Source: Mycobacterium kyogaense (GTDB taxonomy: Bacteria; Actinomycetota; Actinomycetes; Mycobacteriales; Mycobacteriaceae). Taken from it: a DNA stretch of 64,000 bases. Of this stretch, positions 36,228-45,553 are shown piece by piece. Position 1 is the first letter of the stretch. Every line of letters begins with the position of its first letter. The notes beneath the pieces are model-generated. The model was not told where the DNA came from. It saw nothing but the letters and a program-made list of their open reading frames with translations, and ran no database searches. The stretch spans positions 1-64,000 of the forward strand of contig NZ_QJUA01000006.1 of the NCBI RefSeq assembly GCF_003254575.1, given 5' to 3'. The position numbers were made by a program, and so were the translations under genes.

Positions 36228-37847
36228 ATGCCCATGCCTGAACCAGAAATCTTCGATGTCATCGTCGTCGGTTTCGGCCCGTCGGGAGCTGCCGCAGCCA
36301 ATGCCGCGGGCGCGCTCGGTCTGCGCACGTTGGTCGTGGAACGCGATCTGGCGATCTTCGACCGCCAGCGCGCCATCGCACTCGACGACGAAGCACTGCG
36401 GGTCATACGTGGACTCGGCTTGTTCGATGAGGTCACCGCCCACATGCACCTCGGCGTGACGGCCCGGTTCGTGGGCGTCGACGGAAAGCCCTTCCTGTCC
36501 ACGCCCTCGGGCCCAACGAGCTACACCGGTTACCCATTGGCCAATTTCTTCCACCAACCCGCACTGGAACACGCTCTGCGCGAGGGTCTGGAGCGATTCT
36601 CCTGCGTGCAGATCAGGCCAGGGCAGACCGCGTCGTTACTCGAACAAGGCGAGCATGCGGTGACTCTGCAGTTGACCGATGAACAGGGCAACACGGACCT
36701 CGTCAGCGGGCGGTACGTGCTTGCTTGCGACGGAGGCAGCAGCCCCTTGCGTAAGCAGCTCGGAGTACCGTTTGCGGGCAGCTCGTATGCCGAACAGTGG
36801 ATGGACGTCCAGGCGCGCGTCAAACGCCCGCTGCACCGCCCCCCTCACTTCGACTTCGTCTGCTCCCCGGAGCGTCCCGGGGTCAGGTGCCCGTGCCCGG
36901 GCGGTTACTACCGGTGGGAGTGGCGCATCAACCCCGGGGAAGACGCCGATGCCATGCTCAGCGAGGACAACATCTGGCGAATGCTGGCCGCCGAAGGCGT
37001 CACTCCCGACGACATCGAGATCGCGCGGACATGGTCCTACACCTTCCACGTGCGTAAGGCGCAGCGGTGGCGGGTCGGACGGATTCTCCTACTGGGTGAC
37101 GCCGCCCATGTCATGCCGCCCTTTGCCGGGCAGGGGATCTCGGGTGCCTTCCGCGACGCGGCCAACGTGGTGTGGAAGATCGACGCCGTCATTCGGGGCC
37201 GCGCCAGCGACACGCTGCTCGACACATATCAAACTGAACGCGAGCCGCATCACGACGCCATGACCCACCGCGCGGTGACATTCGGCAAAGTGGTCATGAC
37301 CGCACGGCCTTCTGTTGCCCGGTTACGCGACAAGGCGCTGCGGACGGTGACCCGAATCCCCGGAGTGATGGCGGCGCTGGTGCGCCGCGTCGGCGCACCG
37401 ACCCCGTTGGGACCCGGATGCCTTGCGGCACAACGTCACAACGAGTTGATCGGATACCTCGTCACCCCGGCACGGGTCGCATTGCCCGGTGTCCGATCGG
37501 TCTACATCGACGACGCCCTCGGGACCGGCTGGGCCATCCTCGGGCTCGACGTGGACCCGCGCGACACCATGAGTGAGACCACAGCGCAGGCATGGGAACG
37601 CGTCGGGGCTCGGTTTCTCACGATCCGCCTAGGGACATCTGTGGTGCAGCGTGACGAGATCGGTGATCCAGCGGGGCAACTGTGGGACGCCATGGTCGCC
37701 CACAGGGCCAACTATCTCGTGGTGCGACCCGACAGGTATGTCTATGCAGCTACCGAACACGGGTACGAGATCGGTACACCGATGTTCGCCTCCTCCGAAC
37801 GTCCGCACAGAGCGCCGGTGCACTACCTCGACCGATCCACAGGTTAG
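36228..37847 (+). CDS. FAD-dependent aromatic hydroxylase, MhpA-like (second)
   Basis: The 539-residue enzyme is a group A flavoprotein monooxygenase with VVGFGPSGAAAANAAG, the DG motif LACDGGSSPLRKQLG and LLGDAAHVMPPFAGQGISG. It is only moderately similar to the first hydroxylase, so it is not a recent duplicate. The ATG at 36228 follows GGAAGGACC. It probably performs ortho-hydroxylation of a phenolic intermediate to the catechol that the extradiol dioxygenase cleaves. Together with the first hydroxylase and the P450 it gives the pathway three oxygen-inserting hydroxylases. Confidence 0.9.
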   Translation: MPMPEPEIFDVIVVGFGPSGAAAANAAGALGLRTLVVERDLAIFDRQRAIALDDEALRVIRGLGLFDEVTAHMHLGVTARFVGVDGKPFLSTPSGPTSYTGYPLANFFHQPALEHALREGLERFSCVQIRPGQTASLLEQGEHAVTLQLTDEQGNTDLVSGRYVLACDGGSSPLRKQLGVPFAGSSYAEQWMDVQARVKRPLHRPPHFDFVCSPERPGVRCPCPGGYYRWEWRINPGEDADAMLSEDNIWRMLAAEGVTPDDIEIARTWSYTFHVRKAQRWRVGRILLLGDAAHVMPPFAGQGISGAFRDAANVVWKIDAVIRGRASDTLLDTYQTEREPHHDAMTHRAVTFGKVVMTARPSVARLRDKALRTVTRIPGVMAALVRRVGAPTPLGPGCLAAQRHNELIGYLVTPARVALPGVRSVYIDDALGTGWAILGLDVDPRDTMSETTAQAWERVGARFLTIRLGTSVVQRDEIGDPAGQLWDAMVAHRANYLVVRPDRYVYAATEHGYEIGTPMFASSERPHRAPVHYLDRSTG

Positions 37848-37857
37848 CGGCCCGAGA

Positions 37858-38220
37858 ATGACGACGATCTACGTCGCCGTATCGGTCATGTACGCGCTGA
37901 TGTGTCTCATACCGGCCGCGATGAAATTGAGCGGTACGGAGAAGATGCGTATCGCCGCGCAGCACCTCGACATCGCGTGGCCGCGGTACCGGCTGATCGG
38001 CGTACTGGAGCTGGCTGCAGCTGCTGGAGTGATGATCGGCGTGTTCGCCTCTCCCGCAGGGTTACTCGCGGCAATCGGCATGGCTGTGCTGCTGATCGGA
38101 GCCGTGATCGTGCACCTTCGCGCCGGGGACACCATCGGTGACTACGCCGCAGCTCTGCTGTTCCTCGCCGCCTCGGTGGGTTACCTCGCGGTGTGGGTGA
38201 GCGCGGCACCTCGACCATGA
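37858..38220 (+). CDS. DoxX-like small membrane protein
   Basis: The 120-residue protein has four hydrophobic helices, the first ending PAAMKLSGTEKM, a typical DoxX-like feature. It starts 10 bases after the second hydroxylase, so it belongs to the same operon. DoxX-like proteins are linked to quinone or redox chemistry and to membrane handling of hydrophobic compounds, but no function is established. It ends the recognisable part of the island. Confidence 0.8.
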   Translation: MTTIYVAVSVMYALMCLIPAAMKLSGTEKMRIAAQHLDIAWPRYRLIGVLELAAAAGVMIGVFASPAGLLAAIGMAVLLIGAVIVHLRAGDTIGDYAAALLFLAASVGYLAVWVSAAPRP

Positions 38221-38248
38221 CACCTGCCGCGCCAGAAGGAGCATTGCA

Positions 38249-38284
38249 ATGTCCGCCCGGTCACACCACCCTTGCCGGCCGTGA
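38249..38284 (+). CDS. Possible 11-residue leader peptide or gene remnant
   Basis: AGAAGGAG (38234-38241) lies seven bases before an ATG that opens an 11-codon frame, MSARSHHPCRP, and a TGA. The ribosome-binding site is among the best in the window, which is odd for a frame this short. It follows the DoxX-like gene by 28 bases. It could be a translated leader for the acyltransferase or the start of a lost gene at the island boundary. Confidence 0.35.
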   Translation: MSARSHHPCRP

Positions 38285-38416
38285 TGCAGAACTGCCCACC
38301 ACGCGGGCAGTGAGCCGCACGTTCGGTATCCGCGCGGTCTATGCCGGCGTCATCGACCGCCACAGTCGCTGCTACTGCGGCTCGTCCCCGCCTGACCCGC
38401 TGTCGGATGCTGCAGC

Positions 38417-38462
38417 CGAGATTGCTGTCAGGGTCGTCCGCGCGACCCTGAACGCAATCTCG
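38417..38462. terminator. Long hairpin after the catabolic island
   Basis: Outer arms CGAGATTGC (38417-38425) and GCAATCTCG (38454-38462) and inner arms TCAGGGTCG (38428-38436) and CGACCCTGA (38443-38451) are exact, separated by a 2x2 internal loop and closed by six bases. No T-run follows, so it is either a non-canonical terminator or a regulatory structure before the acyltransferase start at 38535. The 38285-38534 stretch holds nothing else recognisable. Confidence 0.6.
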
Positions 38463-38534
38463 CACACAACACCCAGCAAGGGCGCGTCCCGCCCTGTGCC
38501 TGGTGCCACCGTCGGGTCCGGCAGACTGGTCGCC

Positions 38535-39707
38535 GTGACGTCCCCGCAGTCGGCAGAAGTCGGCGGCAGGCGCAGCTTCCTGCCCGCCGTCGAAGGTCTG
38601 CGCGCCTGCGCGGCCATCGGCGTCGTCGTCACCCACGTCGCGTTCCAGACCGGGCACACCACCGGCGTCACCGGCCGGCTGCTCGGCCGTTTCGACCTGG
38701 CGGTCGCCGTGTTCTTCGCGCTGTCGGGCTTCCTGCTGTGGCGCGGCCACGCTGCCGCCGCCCGCGGGCTGCGACAACGCCCCGCCACCTCCCACTATCT
38801 GCGATCCCGCTTCGTCCGGATCATGCCGGGCTACCTCGTCGCCGTCGTGGTGATCCTCACCCTGCTGCCCGACGCCAAGGCCGACGCCACGGTGTGGCTG
38901 TCCAACCTGACGCTGACCCAGATCTACGTGCCGCTGACGCTGACAGCCGGGCTGACGCAGATGTGGAGCCTGTCGGTGGAGGTCGCGTTCTACATCGCGC
39001 TGCCGTTCCTGGCTCTTCTGGTGCGCCGGGTCCCGGTCCGTGCCCGCATCCCGGTCATCGTCGCCGCCGCCGTCGCGAGCCTGTTCTGGGTGCGCATCCC
39101 GTTCGATCCCGACTCCGGGCACAACCTGTGGAACTGGCCGCCGGCGTTCTTCTCCTGGTTCGCCGCGGGCATGGTGCTCGCCGAGCTGACCGTCTCGCCG
39201 GTGGGCCTGGCGCACCGCATGGCGCGACACCGGGTGCTGACGGGTGGCATCGCGGTGGCCGCGTTCCTGGTGGCGGCCTCGCCGCTGGCCGGCAGGGAGG
39301 GTCTGCAGTTCGGCACGATCGGCCAGGTCACGATGAAGACCGCGATGGGCGCGATCGTGGCGGGTGCGCTGCTGGCGCCGCTGGTGCTCGACCGGCCCGA
39401 CACCCCACACCGGCTGCTCGGGCACCCGGTCATGGTGACGCTGGGCCGCTGGTCCTACGGCCTGTTCGTATGGCATCTGGCTGCGCTGGCGATGGTGTTC
39501 CCGATGCTGGGGGAGTTCGCGTTCAACGGCCACTTCCTGCCGGTGCTGCTGCTGACCGTGGGCTTCGGGTTCGCGATCGCCGCCGTCAGCTACGCCCTGG
39601 TCGAATCACCGTGCCGCAATGCGTTGCGACGCTGGGAGCGGCGCAACGACCCCACGCCGCTGGACAGTGCGGTCGACGACGTCACCGAGCCTGCCGTCGC
39701 ACGCTAG
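38535..39707 (+). CDS. Acyltransferase-3 family membrane protein, Rv0228/TmaT-like
   Basis: The 390-residue protein has the family opening RSFLPAVEGLRACAAIGVVV and about ten transmembrane helices, with WSLSVEVAFYIALP in the middle and YGLFVWHL near the end. The family transfers acetyl or other acyl groups to envelope sugars. The corynebacterial relative TmaT acetylates trehalose monomycolate before MmpL export. The GTG at 38535 is chosen because the preceding residues are cysteine-rich and unlike the family. A weak CAGACT -10 lies seven bases upstream. Its TAG stop shares CTAG with the convergent ligase gene. Confidence 0.85.
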   Translation: MTSPQSAEVGGRRSFLPAVEGLRACAAIGVVVTHVAFQTGHTTGVTGRLLGRFDLAVAVFFALSGFLLWRGHAAAARGLRQRPATSHYLRSRFVRIMPGYLVAVVVILTLLPDAKADATVWLSNLTLTQIYVPLTLTAGLTQMWSLSVEVAFYIALPFLALLVRRVPVRARIPVIVAAAVASLFWVRIPFDPDSGHNLWNWPPAFFSWFAAGMVLAELTVSPVGLAHRMARHRVLTGGIAVAAFLVAASPLAGREGLQFGTIGQVTMKTAMGAIVAGALLAPLVLDRPDTPHRLLGHPVMVTLGRWSYGLFVWHLAALAMVFPMLGEFAFNGHFLPVLLLTVGFGFAIAAVSYALVESPCRNALRRWERRNDPTPLDSAVDDVTEPAVAR

Positions 39708-41161
39708 TCCGATTGCGCGGCCCGCGCGGCGACCTCGTCGCGCACCGCCGACCTGCGTGCCTTGCCCGCATCGTCGCGCAGCGGCCGATCCACGAACTCG
39801 ATGGTGCGCGGCATCTTGTAGGGCGCGAGCCGCTCGGCCAGGAACACTGCGACCTCGTCGGTATCCAGCCCCGGCGCCTGCACCAGAACGTAGGGCACCT
39901 GCCCCAGATCCTCGTCCGGGACGCCGACCGCGAGGCTGGACAGCACGCCGGGATGCTCGGCCAACGCCGACTCGATCTCCGCCGGGTAGACGTTGCGGCC
40001 GCCGACGGTGAACATGTCGACGCGACGGTCGGTGAGGTAGAGGAAACCGTCGGCGTCGAAGTAGCCCAGATCGCCCAGTGACTCCCAGCCGTCGCGGCTC
40101 TTGGCGGTGCTACCCACATACCGGTAGGTGGGCGCCGAACCCGGGTTGCGGCGCATGTAGATCTCGCCGGGCACCCCGGGCGGGCAGTCGTTGCCGTCGT
40201 CGTCGAGCACCCGCATCGCCCCGGCGACCACCACCCCGACCGAGCCCGGATGCTGCAACCACTGCTCACCGTTGATGAACGTCAGCGCCTGTAACTCGGT
40301 GCCCCCGTACAGCTCCCAGACCGCCTGCGGCCCCAGCAGATCGATCCAGGCGCGCTTGACCGCCGGCGGACACGGCGCCGCGAGATGCCAGAACCGGCGG
40401 ATCGACGACAGGTCGTAGGCATCGGGGTTCTCCCGGTACACCGGCAGCAGGCGCTGCATGATGGTCGGCACCGTGGTCAGGAACGTCACCCGGTGCTCGG
40501 TGACCAGTCGCAGGAATTCCCCGGGCTCGAACCGCGGCATGACGACCAGGTGATGTCCCTGCAGGAGGCCCACCGCGAAGGTCGTGAATCCGGTGTTGTG
40601 GCTGAGCGGCACCGAGATCAGCGAGACATCGCCGGGCTCGGCCCCCAGCGGGGTGCCGATCGTGGCCGGAATCCGACTGTCGCCCCCGGCCTCGATCAGC
40701 TTGGGTCGTCCGGTGCTGCCGCCCGAGGCCATCGACTTCCACACCGGTGACACCGACTCCGGCAGAGGTGCATCCGAAAATCCCTGCGCCACATCGATCG
40801 TCGTGTCGATCGTGACGCCGGTCGGGTCGGGCCGGCCGATCAGCACGGCCGGGCGGCGCAGTTGCAGCAGCGCAGCCAGCTCGGCGTCGGGTAGCCGAGC
40901 CGACAGCGGTTGAGGTACCGCGCCCAGCTTCCAGCAGGCCAGCACCGCATAGACCCAGTCCAGCGAGTTCGGCAGCACGATCGTCACGTAGTCGCCGACG
41001 CCGACACCCATCGATGCCAGACCGCGCGCCAGCCGGTTGGTGGCCGCGTCCAGGTCGGCCCGGGAGATGGTGACCCCGGCGCATGTCACGGCGGGCGCAT
41101 CCGGTTCCTGGGCGGCGAGCGCCGAGACCTGGGTACTGATCGGGGGGACGGCAGAGCTCAT
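39704..41161 (-). CDS. AMP-dependent acyl-CoA synthetase downstream of aftD
   Basis: The 485-residue ANL enzyme has MASGGSTGRPKLIEAGGDSR as nucleotide loop, with an unusual SGGSTG start, the motif WELYGGTELQ and the hinge GGRNVYPAEIES. The canonical acyl-adenylate motif is normally followed by glutamate after threonine, which is kept here. The ATG at 41161 starts one base after the aftD stop; an ATG at 41170 would overlap aftD. It is in an operon with aftD, which is not remembered in M. tuberculosis. Substrate and any link to arabinan synthesis are unknown. Confidence 0.86.
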   Translation of the reverse strand: MSSAVPPISTQVSALAAQEPDAPAVTCAGVTISRADLDAATNRLARGLASMGVGVGDYVTIVLPNSLDWVYAVLACWKLGAVPQPLSARLPDAELAALLQLRRPAVLIGRPDPTGVTIDTTIDVAQGFSDAPLPESVSPVWKSMASGGSTGRPKLIEAGGDSRIPATIGTPLGAEPGDVSLISVPLSHNTGFTTFAVGLLQGHHLVVMPRFEPGEFLRLVTEHRVTFLTTVPTIMQRLLPVYRENPDAYDLSSIRRFWHLAAPCPPAVKRAWIDLLGPQAVWELYGGTELQALTFINGEQWLQHPGSVGVVVAGAMRVLDDDGNDCPPGVPGEIYMRRNPGSAPTYRYVGSTAKSRDGWESLGDLGYFDADGFLYLTDRRVDMFTVGGRNVYPAEIESALAEHPGVLSSLAVGVPDEDLGQVPYVLVQAPGLDTDEVAVFLAERLAPYKMPRTIEFVDRPLRDDAGKARRSAVRDEVAARAAQSD

Positions 41162-41162
41162 G

Positions 41163-44100
41163 TCAGGCATTGTGCGGGGCGGACGTGTCCCCGCGGCGGG
41201 GAACCGCGGAGACCGCGACGGCCACGACGGAGAGCAACGCCAGGAACTGTACCCACGGCGAGTGGCCGACATACCCGTCGACCGAGCGCCACGGGTGCGT
41301 GCTGAGCACCGCGCCCGCCACCGTCAGGCCTCCGGCGGCCGCCGCGACGGTGACCTTGTCCCAGAATGACTCTCGGCCTCGCAGCAGGAAGCGCGCGGTG
41401 AACGCGCCCGCCATCGGAACGGCGCCGACAGGACCTGCGATCACCGTCGCGGCCACCGTCGCGGCGATCCCGACGGCGACCAGGCCCGGTGACCACGGTT
41501 GCGCGGGCGGGCCGGGTGCCCGGCGCCGACGCACCGGGATGAGAGCCAGCGCGGCCAGGAGCGGCAGCAACGCCAGCCCGCCGACCAGACCGGCCCGGTA
41601 CGGGGTGTTGGCGGTGAACTCCAGCGTCACCGCACCGCCGGCGCCCGGCGGCAGTAGCCAGCCCTGCTGCCAGCCGTTGACGGTGATGGCGCGCAGCGTC
41701 GTTCCGTCCGGTCCGCGGGCCGACCAACCGGGGTTGATGCTCTCGGGCACCACCAGGACCCGTTCCCGGTCCGACGGCGCGACGCCCACCTGCCGGCGAT
41801 CGTTGGCCCAGTGCTTGGTGTCGACGGATTGCTCTGCCGCGGAGCGTATCTCGCCGGATTGCGGCGTAGCGAGCGCGACGCCGTCGACGACGAGAGCGGG
41901 ACCGGGGCTGATCACCAGCTCCTGCTGTCCCGCGGGTAGCGCGATGGGCCCGGTGCGACAGGGCTGCGCCGGTATGGGGGCGTCTGAGAGCAGGGCGCCG
42001 ACGGTGGTGCGGACGGAGGTCTGGATGAACTGTCCGGCGACGGCGATGATCGGGCCCTGGCCGCACCCGAGCGTCACGGCGCGGCTGCGGTTGGCGGTCG
42101 CATCGGCGGCACCGATCGGCCGGCCCCGCGGATCCAGGGCGACGACCTCGGCCAGACCCGGCGGCTTGAGCTGATCGAAACCCAGTGCGGTGCGGTCGAT
42201 CACGTCGTGCCAGTCGAGAAGGGAGATCGTGATCGTGTCGGTCACCTGGGTTTTCAGCCGCAGCGTCTCGGTGCCGTCGGTGAGGCGACGCACTTCGGGT
42301 CCGTCACCCAGGTCGACGGCGATCAACGTCGGGTGCGCAGGCAGCGTCGATTCGCTCGGCGTCACCCGCAGAGACGAAACGGGCTGTGCTGAGGGCAATT
42401 TGAGCACCAGGGTGGCGGGGGAGCGGGGTTGGGTCACCCGCTGGGGTGCTGTCCAGGAGGTAGTGGGGTCACCGTCGGTGGCCGCGTACGCCGAACCCTG
42501 TACGTCGATCAGGTCGGAGTCGCCCCCGGCGCGGGTGGTGTCCGGCTCGGCGATCAGGTCGGCGAGTTTCGGACCCTGGCGGGCCCGCACCCACACCGTC
42601 GGGGTGACCTCCGTCGGGCTCGGCACCGTGAGCGTGCGGCTCAGGTTGACCGGCTCCTCGGAGGCCAGCGCCATCGCGGCTGCGCACCGCAGGCCGGTGC
42701 CGCTCGCGGCGCAGCCGAGACGGCCCAGCAGTTCTGTACCCAGATCCCATTGCGCCACAGCGGAACCAGCCGGTGGACCGGGCACCCCGACGGTGTGGCG
42801 CAGATTGACCGGATGGGCGAAGCCGTTCGCGTCGTACTGGGTGACCGACAGGTCGGTGATGCCGAACTGCACGCCAGGGGCACCGTCGTCGGTGGCGACG
42901 GCGGTGATCCGCACCCACGGCGATTCGCCGTACGGCAGCGCGACAGTGAGGGGCTTGCCCGGCTCGTCGAACCGCACGGTGCTGGTGCCGGTCACCGTCG
43001 ACACCTCGACACGACGGACCTGCGCGCCGAGCGCGGTGGCGCTCGGGGTCAACGTCAGGGTCGCGTTGGTGACCGGATGGTCGAAGTCGATCTGCAGCCA
43101 CTGCCCGATCGCGCTCTGCAGCGAATTGGACACCCAGCTGGTCGACGAGTCGCCGTCGATCGCCGCGGGCGGTGCCGTGGCCGGTGAGACATTCGGTAGC
43201 GCAGTGGAATCCGAGGCCGCACTCGACACCGTGATCCGGCCGCCGGCCCACGCCCCCTCGACGGGCGTGGCGCCCCGCGACGGGTAATCGGGCACCCGAT
43301 TGAAGGTGTTCCGGGCATCGCCGGGGGCGCGGACCGCCGAACTGTGGTCGTCGACCCGCCCGTAGTCGGTCTCCCGCGCCATCGGGGTGTCGGTGACCGT
43401 GACGAGCGGGGCCGTCAACCCGGCGCGCAACGCATCCTGGGTCAGCAGGGCCGGGCCGAGCGGGGGCCGGCCGGTCAGGCGACGCCGCTCGTCGAGGCGC
43501 AGTAGTGATTCCGGGGCACCGTCGACGCGCGGCATGGCGTCGGCGTCGACGACGTAGGGTGCCATCGCGTCCGGGGGCCCCGCGACGCGGTAGATCTCGA
43601 CGGCCGGATAGCGGGGCCGCAACCCGCTGTCGGTGATGAAGCCCTCCAGGGTGCCCGGACCCACCGGGTCGCCGAACTCGGCGACCTTGGTCAACCCGGG
43701 AGAGCCGTCGATGGCGCGGTGCACCAGGATCGGGCGCGCCGACCGGCTGTCCTGATCCAGGTCGTTGCGCACCACCACATAGGAAATGCCCTGTCGGACA
43801 AGAGTGTCGGCGAGACCCGCCGACGGCCGGCCGGAGGCGAAGAGTCGCTGCACCGAATCGAGTGCCCGGATCGTCTCCGGCGGTGTCAGCGGGATGGAGT
43901 CGCGTACACCCCATGCGCTGTCGCCGAGTACCTGCAGCGGCTCGTCGTGGCTGTTGCCCCACACCTGCGTGGCGAACGGCGCGCCCGGGGCGACCAGGAC
44001 GCGGCCCCCGGCGTCGTGGTCGTCCAGCCATGCCGCCGTGTCGTGCCAGTACTGCGGGATCGCGTCGAAGGTCCCCGGCGGCGTCAGCCGACCCGTCCAC

Positions 44101-45323
44101 GCCAGCGACGTCGCCGCGACCAGCGCCGCCAGCACCACGACACCGACGGCGACCCGCTTGTCGTCCTCCAGATGGGCGAACGCACGCCGCCACACCGGCC
44201 GCGGCACGCTGCCCGGCAGCGGAATCCGCCCCAGCAGGTGCGCGATCCCGAGCGCGAGGGGCAGCCGCAGCAGCGGCTCGAGCTTGTGCAGGTTGCGCAG
44301 CGGGGTGCCGTCACCGTCGAGGAACGCCTGCACCTGCAGTGCGATCGGCGAACCGAGCCCGCCCGAATACCCGGCGGCCAAAAGGACCACGCCGACCAGC
44401 AGCATCGTCACCAGCCGCCCCCTGGCCGGCATGCTGCGCAACGCCAGGCCCGCCAGGCCACCCGCCGCGACCAACGTCGTCGCCAGCACGGCCGCCGAAC
44501 CCGTCACCAGCGTCGACCCCGCGGTCGCGGTCGGCGCCACGTACGGGGTCCACGCGCCCGTGCCGCGCAGCATCTCGGTCAGCGACATCCACTGGGTCGT
44601 CACCCCCGACGACTCGATGAAGTCGAGGAACGGCGGGCTGATGCGGCCCAGCTGCAACAGCGCGACCACCCACCACGCCACCGCGAGCGCCACGCACGGC
44701 AGCCACCACGCCACGAACCGCCGCCACGTCGGACCCGGCCGATGGCACGCCAGCCACACCACGGCGCACAGGCACGCCGTCAACGTCGCGACCGCGTTGA
44801 CCGCGCCCATCAACGCGACCGCCATCGCCGAGCGGGCCGCCAACAGACGCACCCGCGAGTCCCCCTGAAGCGCGAGGATCACCGGCAGCAGCACCCACGG
44901 CGCCACCATCATCGGCAGCGTCTCCGACGAGATCGCCCCGATCGTCGTCAGCACCCGCGGCGACAGCGCGAACGCCAGCGCGCCGATCACCCGCGAGGTC
45001 GTCGTGCCGATCCCCAGGGCTTCGGCGACACGCAGCAGCCCCCAGAACCCGGCGACCAGCAGCAGCGCCCACCACAGCCGCTGGGTGATCCAGCCCGGCA
45101 CCCCGAGCAGGTCACCGGCGAGGAAGAACGTGCCGTGCGGGAACAGATAGCCGTACGCCTGGTTCTGTGCCTGCCCGAAAGGCAGCTCGCTGTTCCACAG
45201 CGTGAACGCCCGCGTCAGGAAACGCAGCGGATTGGCGGTGAGATCGAGCTTGGTGTCCGGAGAGACCTGGCCGGGGGACTGGGCGAACGTCAGGACCAGC
45301 GCTGCCGCAGCGGCCACCCACAA
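41163..45323 (-). CDS. aftD: Alpha-(1->3)-arabinofuranosyltransferase AftD
   Basis: This GT-C membrane enzyme of about 1,386 residues adds arabinofuranose from decaprenyl-phosphate donors to arabinogalactan and lipoarabinomannan. The N-terminal half is polytopic, with the family segment ELPFGQAQNQAYGYLFPHG near residue 45. The C-terminal extracytoplasmic half has carbohydrate-binding-like modules, for example STSWVSNSLQSAIGQWLQID near residue 725, and a final membrane segment. The frame lacks a normal start: the nearest is TTG at 45323, inside the N-terminal region. Upstream codons read VAEPTTQPLSRRWLW, with GTA where relatives would have a start overlapping the DUF2613 stop. Confidence 0.93.
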   Translation of the reverse strand: MWVAAAAALVLTFAQSPGQVSPDTKLDLTANPLRFLTRAFTLWNSELPFGQAQNQAYGYLFPHGTFFLAGDLLGVPGWITQRLWWALLLVAGFWGLLRVAEALGIGTTTSRVIGALAFALSPRVLTTIGAISSETLPMMVAPWVLLPVILALQGDSRVRLLAARSAMAVALMGAVNAVATLTACLCAVVWLACHRPGPTWRRFVAWWLPCVALAVAWWVVALLQLGRISPPFLDFIESSGVTTQWMSLTEMLRGTGAWTPYVAPTATAGSTLVTGSAAVLATTLVAAGGLAGLALRSMPARGRLVTMLLVGVVLLAAGYSGGLGSPIALQVQAFLDGDGTPLRNLHKLEPLLRLPLALGIAHLLGRIPLPGSVPRPVWRRAFAHLEDDKRVAVGVVVLAALVAATSLAWTGRLTPPGTFDAIPQYWHDTAAWLDDHDAGGRVLVAPGAPFATQVWGNSHDEPLQVLGDSAWGVRDSIPLTPPETIRALDSVQRLFASGRPSAGLADTLVRQGISYVVVRNDLDQDSRSARPILVHRAIDGSPGLTKVAEFGDPVGPGTLEGFITDSGLRPRYPAVEIYRVAGPPDAMAPYVVDADAMPRVDGAPESLLRLDERRRLTGRPPLGPALLTQDALRAGLTAPLVTVTDTPMARETDYGRVDDHSSAVRAPGDARNTFNRVPDYPSRGATPVEGAWAGGRITVSSAASDSTALPNVSPATAPPAAIDGDSSTSWVSNSLQSAIGQWLQIDFDHPVTNATLTLTPSATALGAQVRRVEVSTVTGTSTVRFDEPGKPLTVALPYGESPWVRITAVATDDGAPGVQFGITDLSVTQYDANGFAHPVNLRHTVGVPGPPAGSAVAQWDLGTELLGRLGCAASGTGLRCAAAMALASEEPVNLSRTLTVPSPTEVTPTVWVRARQGPKLADLIAEPDTTRAGGDSDLIDVQGSAYAATDGDPTTSWTAPQRVTQPRSPATLVLKLPSAQPVSSLRVTPSESTLPAHPTLIAVDLGDGPEVRRLTDGTETLRLKTQVTDTITISLLDWHDVIDRTALGFDQLKPPGLAEVVALDPRGRPIGAADATANRSRAVTLGCGQGPIIAVAGQFIQTSVRTTVGALLSDAPIPAQPCRTGPIALPAGQQELVISPGPALVVDGVALATPQSGEIRSAAEQSVDTKHWANDRRQVGVAPSDRERVLVVPESINPGWSARGPDGTTLRAITVNGWQQGWLLPPGAGGAVTLEFTANTPYRAGLVGGLALLPLLAALALIPVRRRRAPGPPAQPWSPGLVAVGIAATVAATVIAGPVGAVPMAGAFTARFLLRGRESFWDKVTVAAAAGGLTVAGAVLSTHPWRSVDGYVGHSPWVQFLALLSVVAVAVSAVPRRGDTSAPHNA

Positions 45324-45354
45324 CCAGCGCCGCGACAGCGGCTGGGTTGTCGGC

Positions 45355-45528
45355 TCAGCTACGGTCGCCGTACTCGACCCTGTTGAGCACCGAGGACGCA
45401 GGATCGCCCGCCTGCAGAGGGGGCCTGGTGTCCTGCTGGACCATCAGCGTGACCCCGAACACGGCCGCCGCGCCCAACAGCAGGCCGACGACGACGCTCG
45501 CCGCCGCAGGTACCACGAACCGATCCAT
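45355..45528 (-). CDS. DUF2613 small membrane protein, Rv0236A-like
   Basis: The 57-residue protein begins MDRFVVPAAASVVVGLLLGA and is mostly one transmembrane or signal-anchor helix, followed by a short polar tail. The length equals that remembered for Rv0236A. It lies directly upstream of aftD in the same direction, and its stop falls within the expected start of that gene, so the two are translationally coupled. A small partner or chaperone role for AftD is plausible but unproved. Confidence 0.85.
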   Translation of the reverse strand: MDRFVVPAAASVVVGLLLGAAAVFGVTLMVQQDTRPPLQAGDPASSVLNRVEYGDRS

Positions 45529-45553
45529 GGGCCACAAACTAGCACGGGCAGCT

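Noticed and set aside
29136..38220. Assigning the island to estrogen or steroid A/B-ring degradation
   Set aside because: P450 plus extradiol dioxygenase is suggestive, but the FAH hydrolase and two MhpA-like hydroxylases are shared by many pathways and no steroid operator was seen here.
38193..38534. N-terminal extension of the acyltransferase-3 protein by 114 residues
   Set aside because: The extra residues are unlike the family, and the domain begins just after the GTG at 38535.
43719..45386. 555-codon open frame antisense to aftD
   Set aside because: Arginine/histidine-rich shadow of aftD with no recognisable domain.
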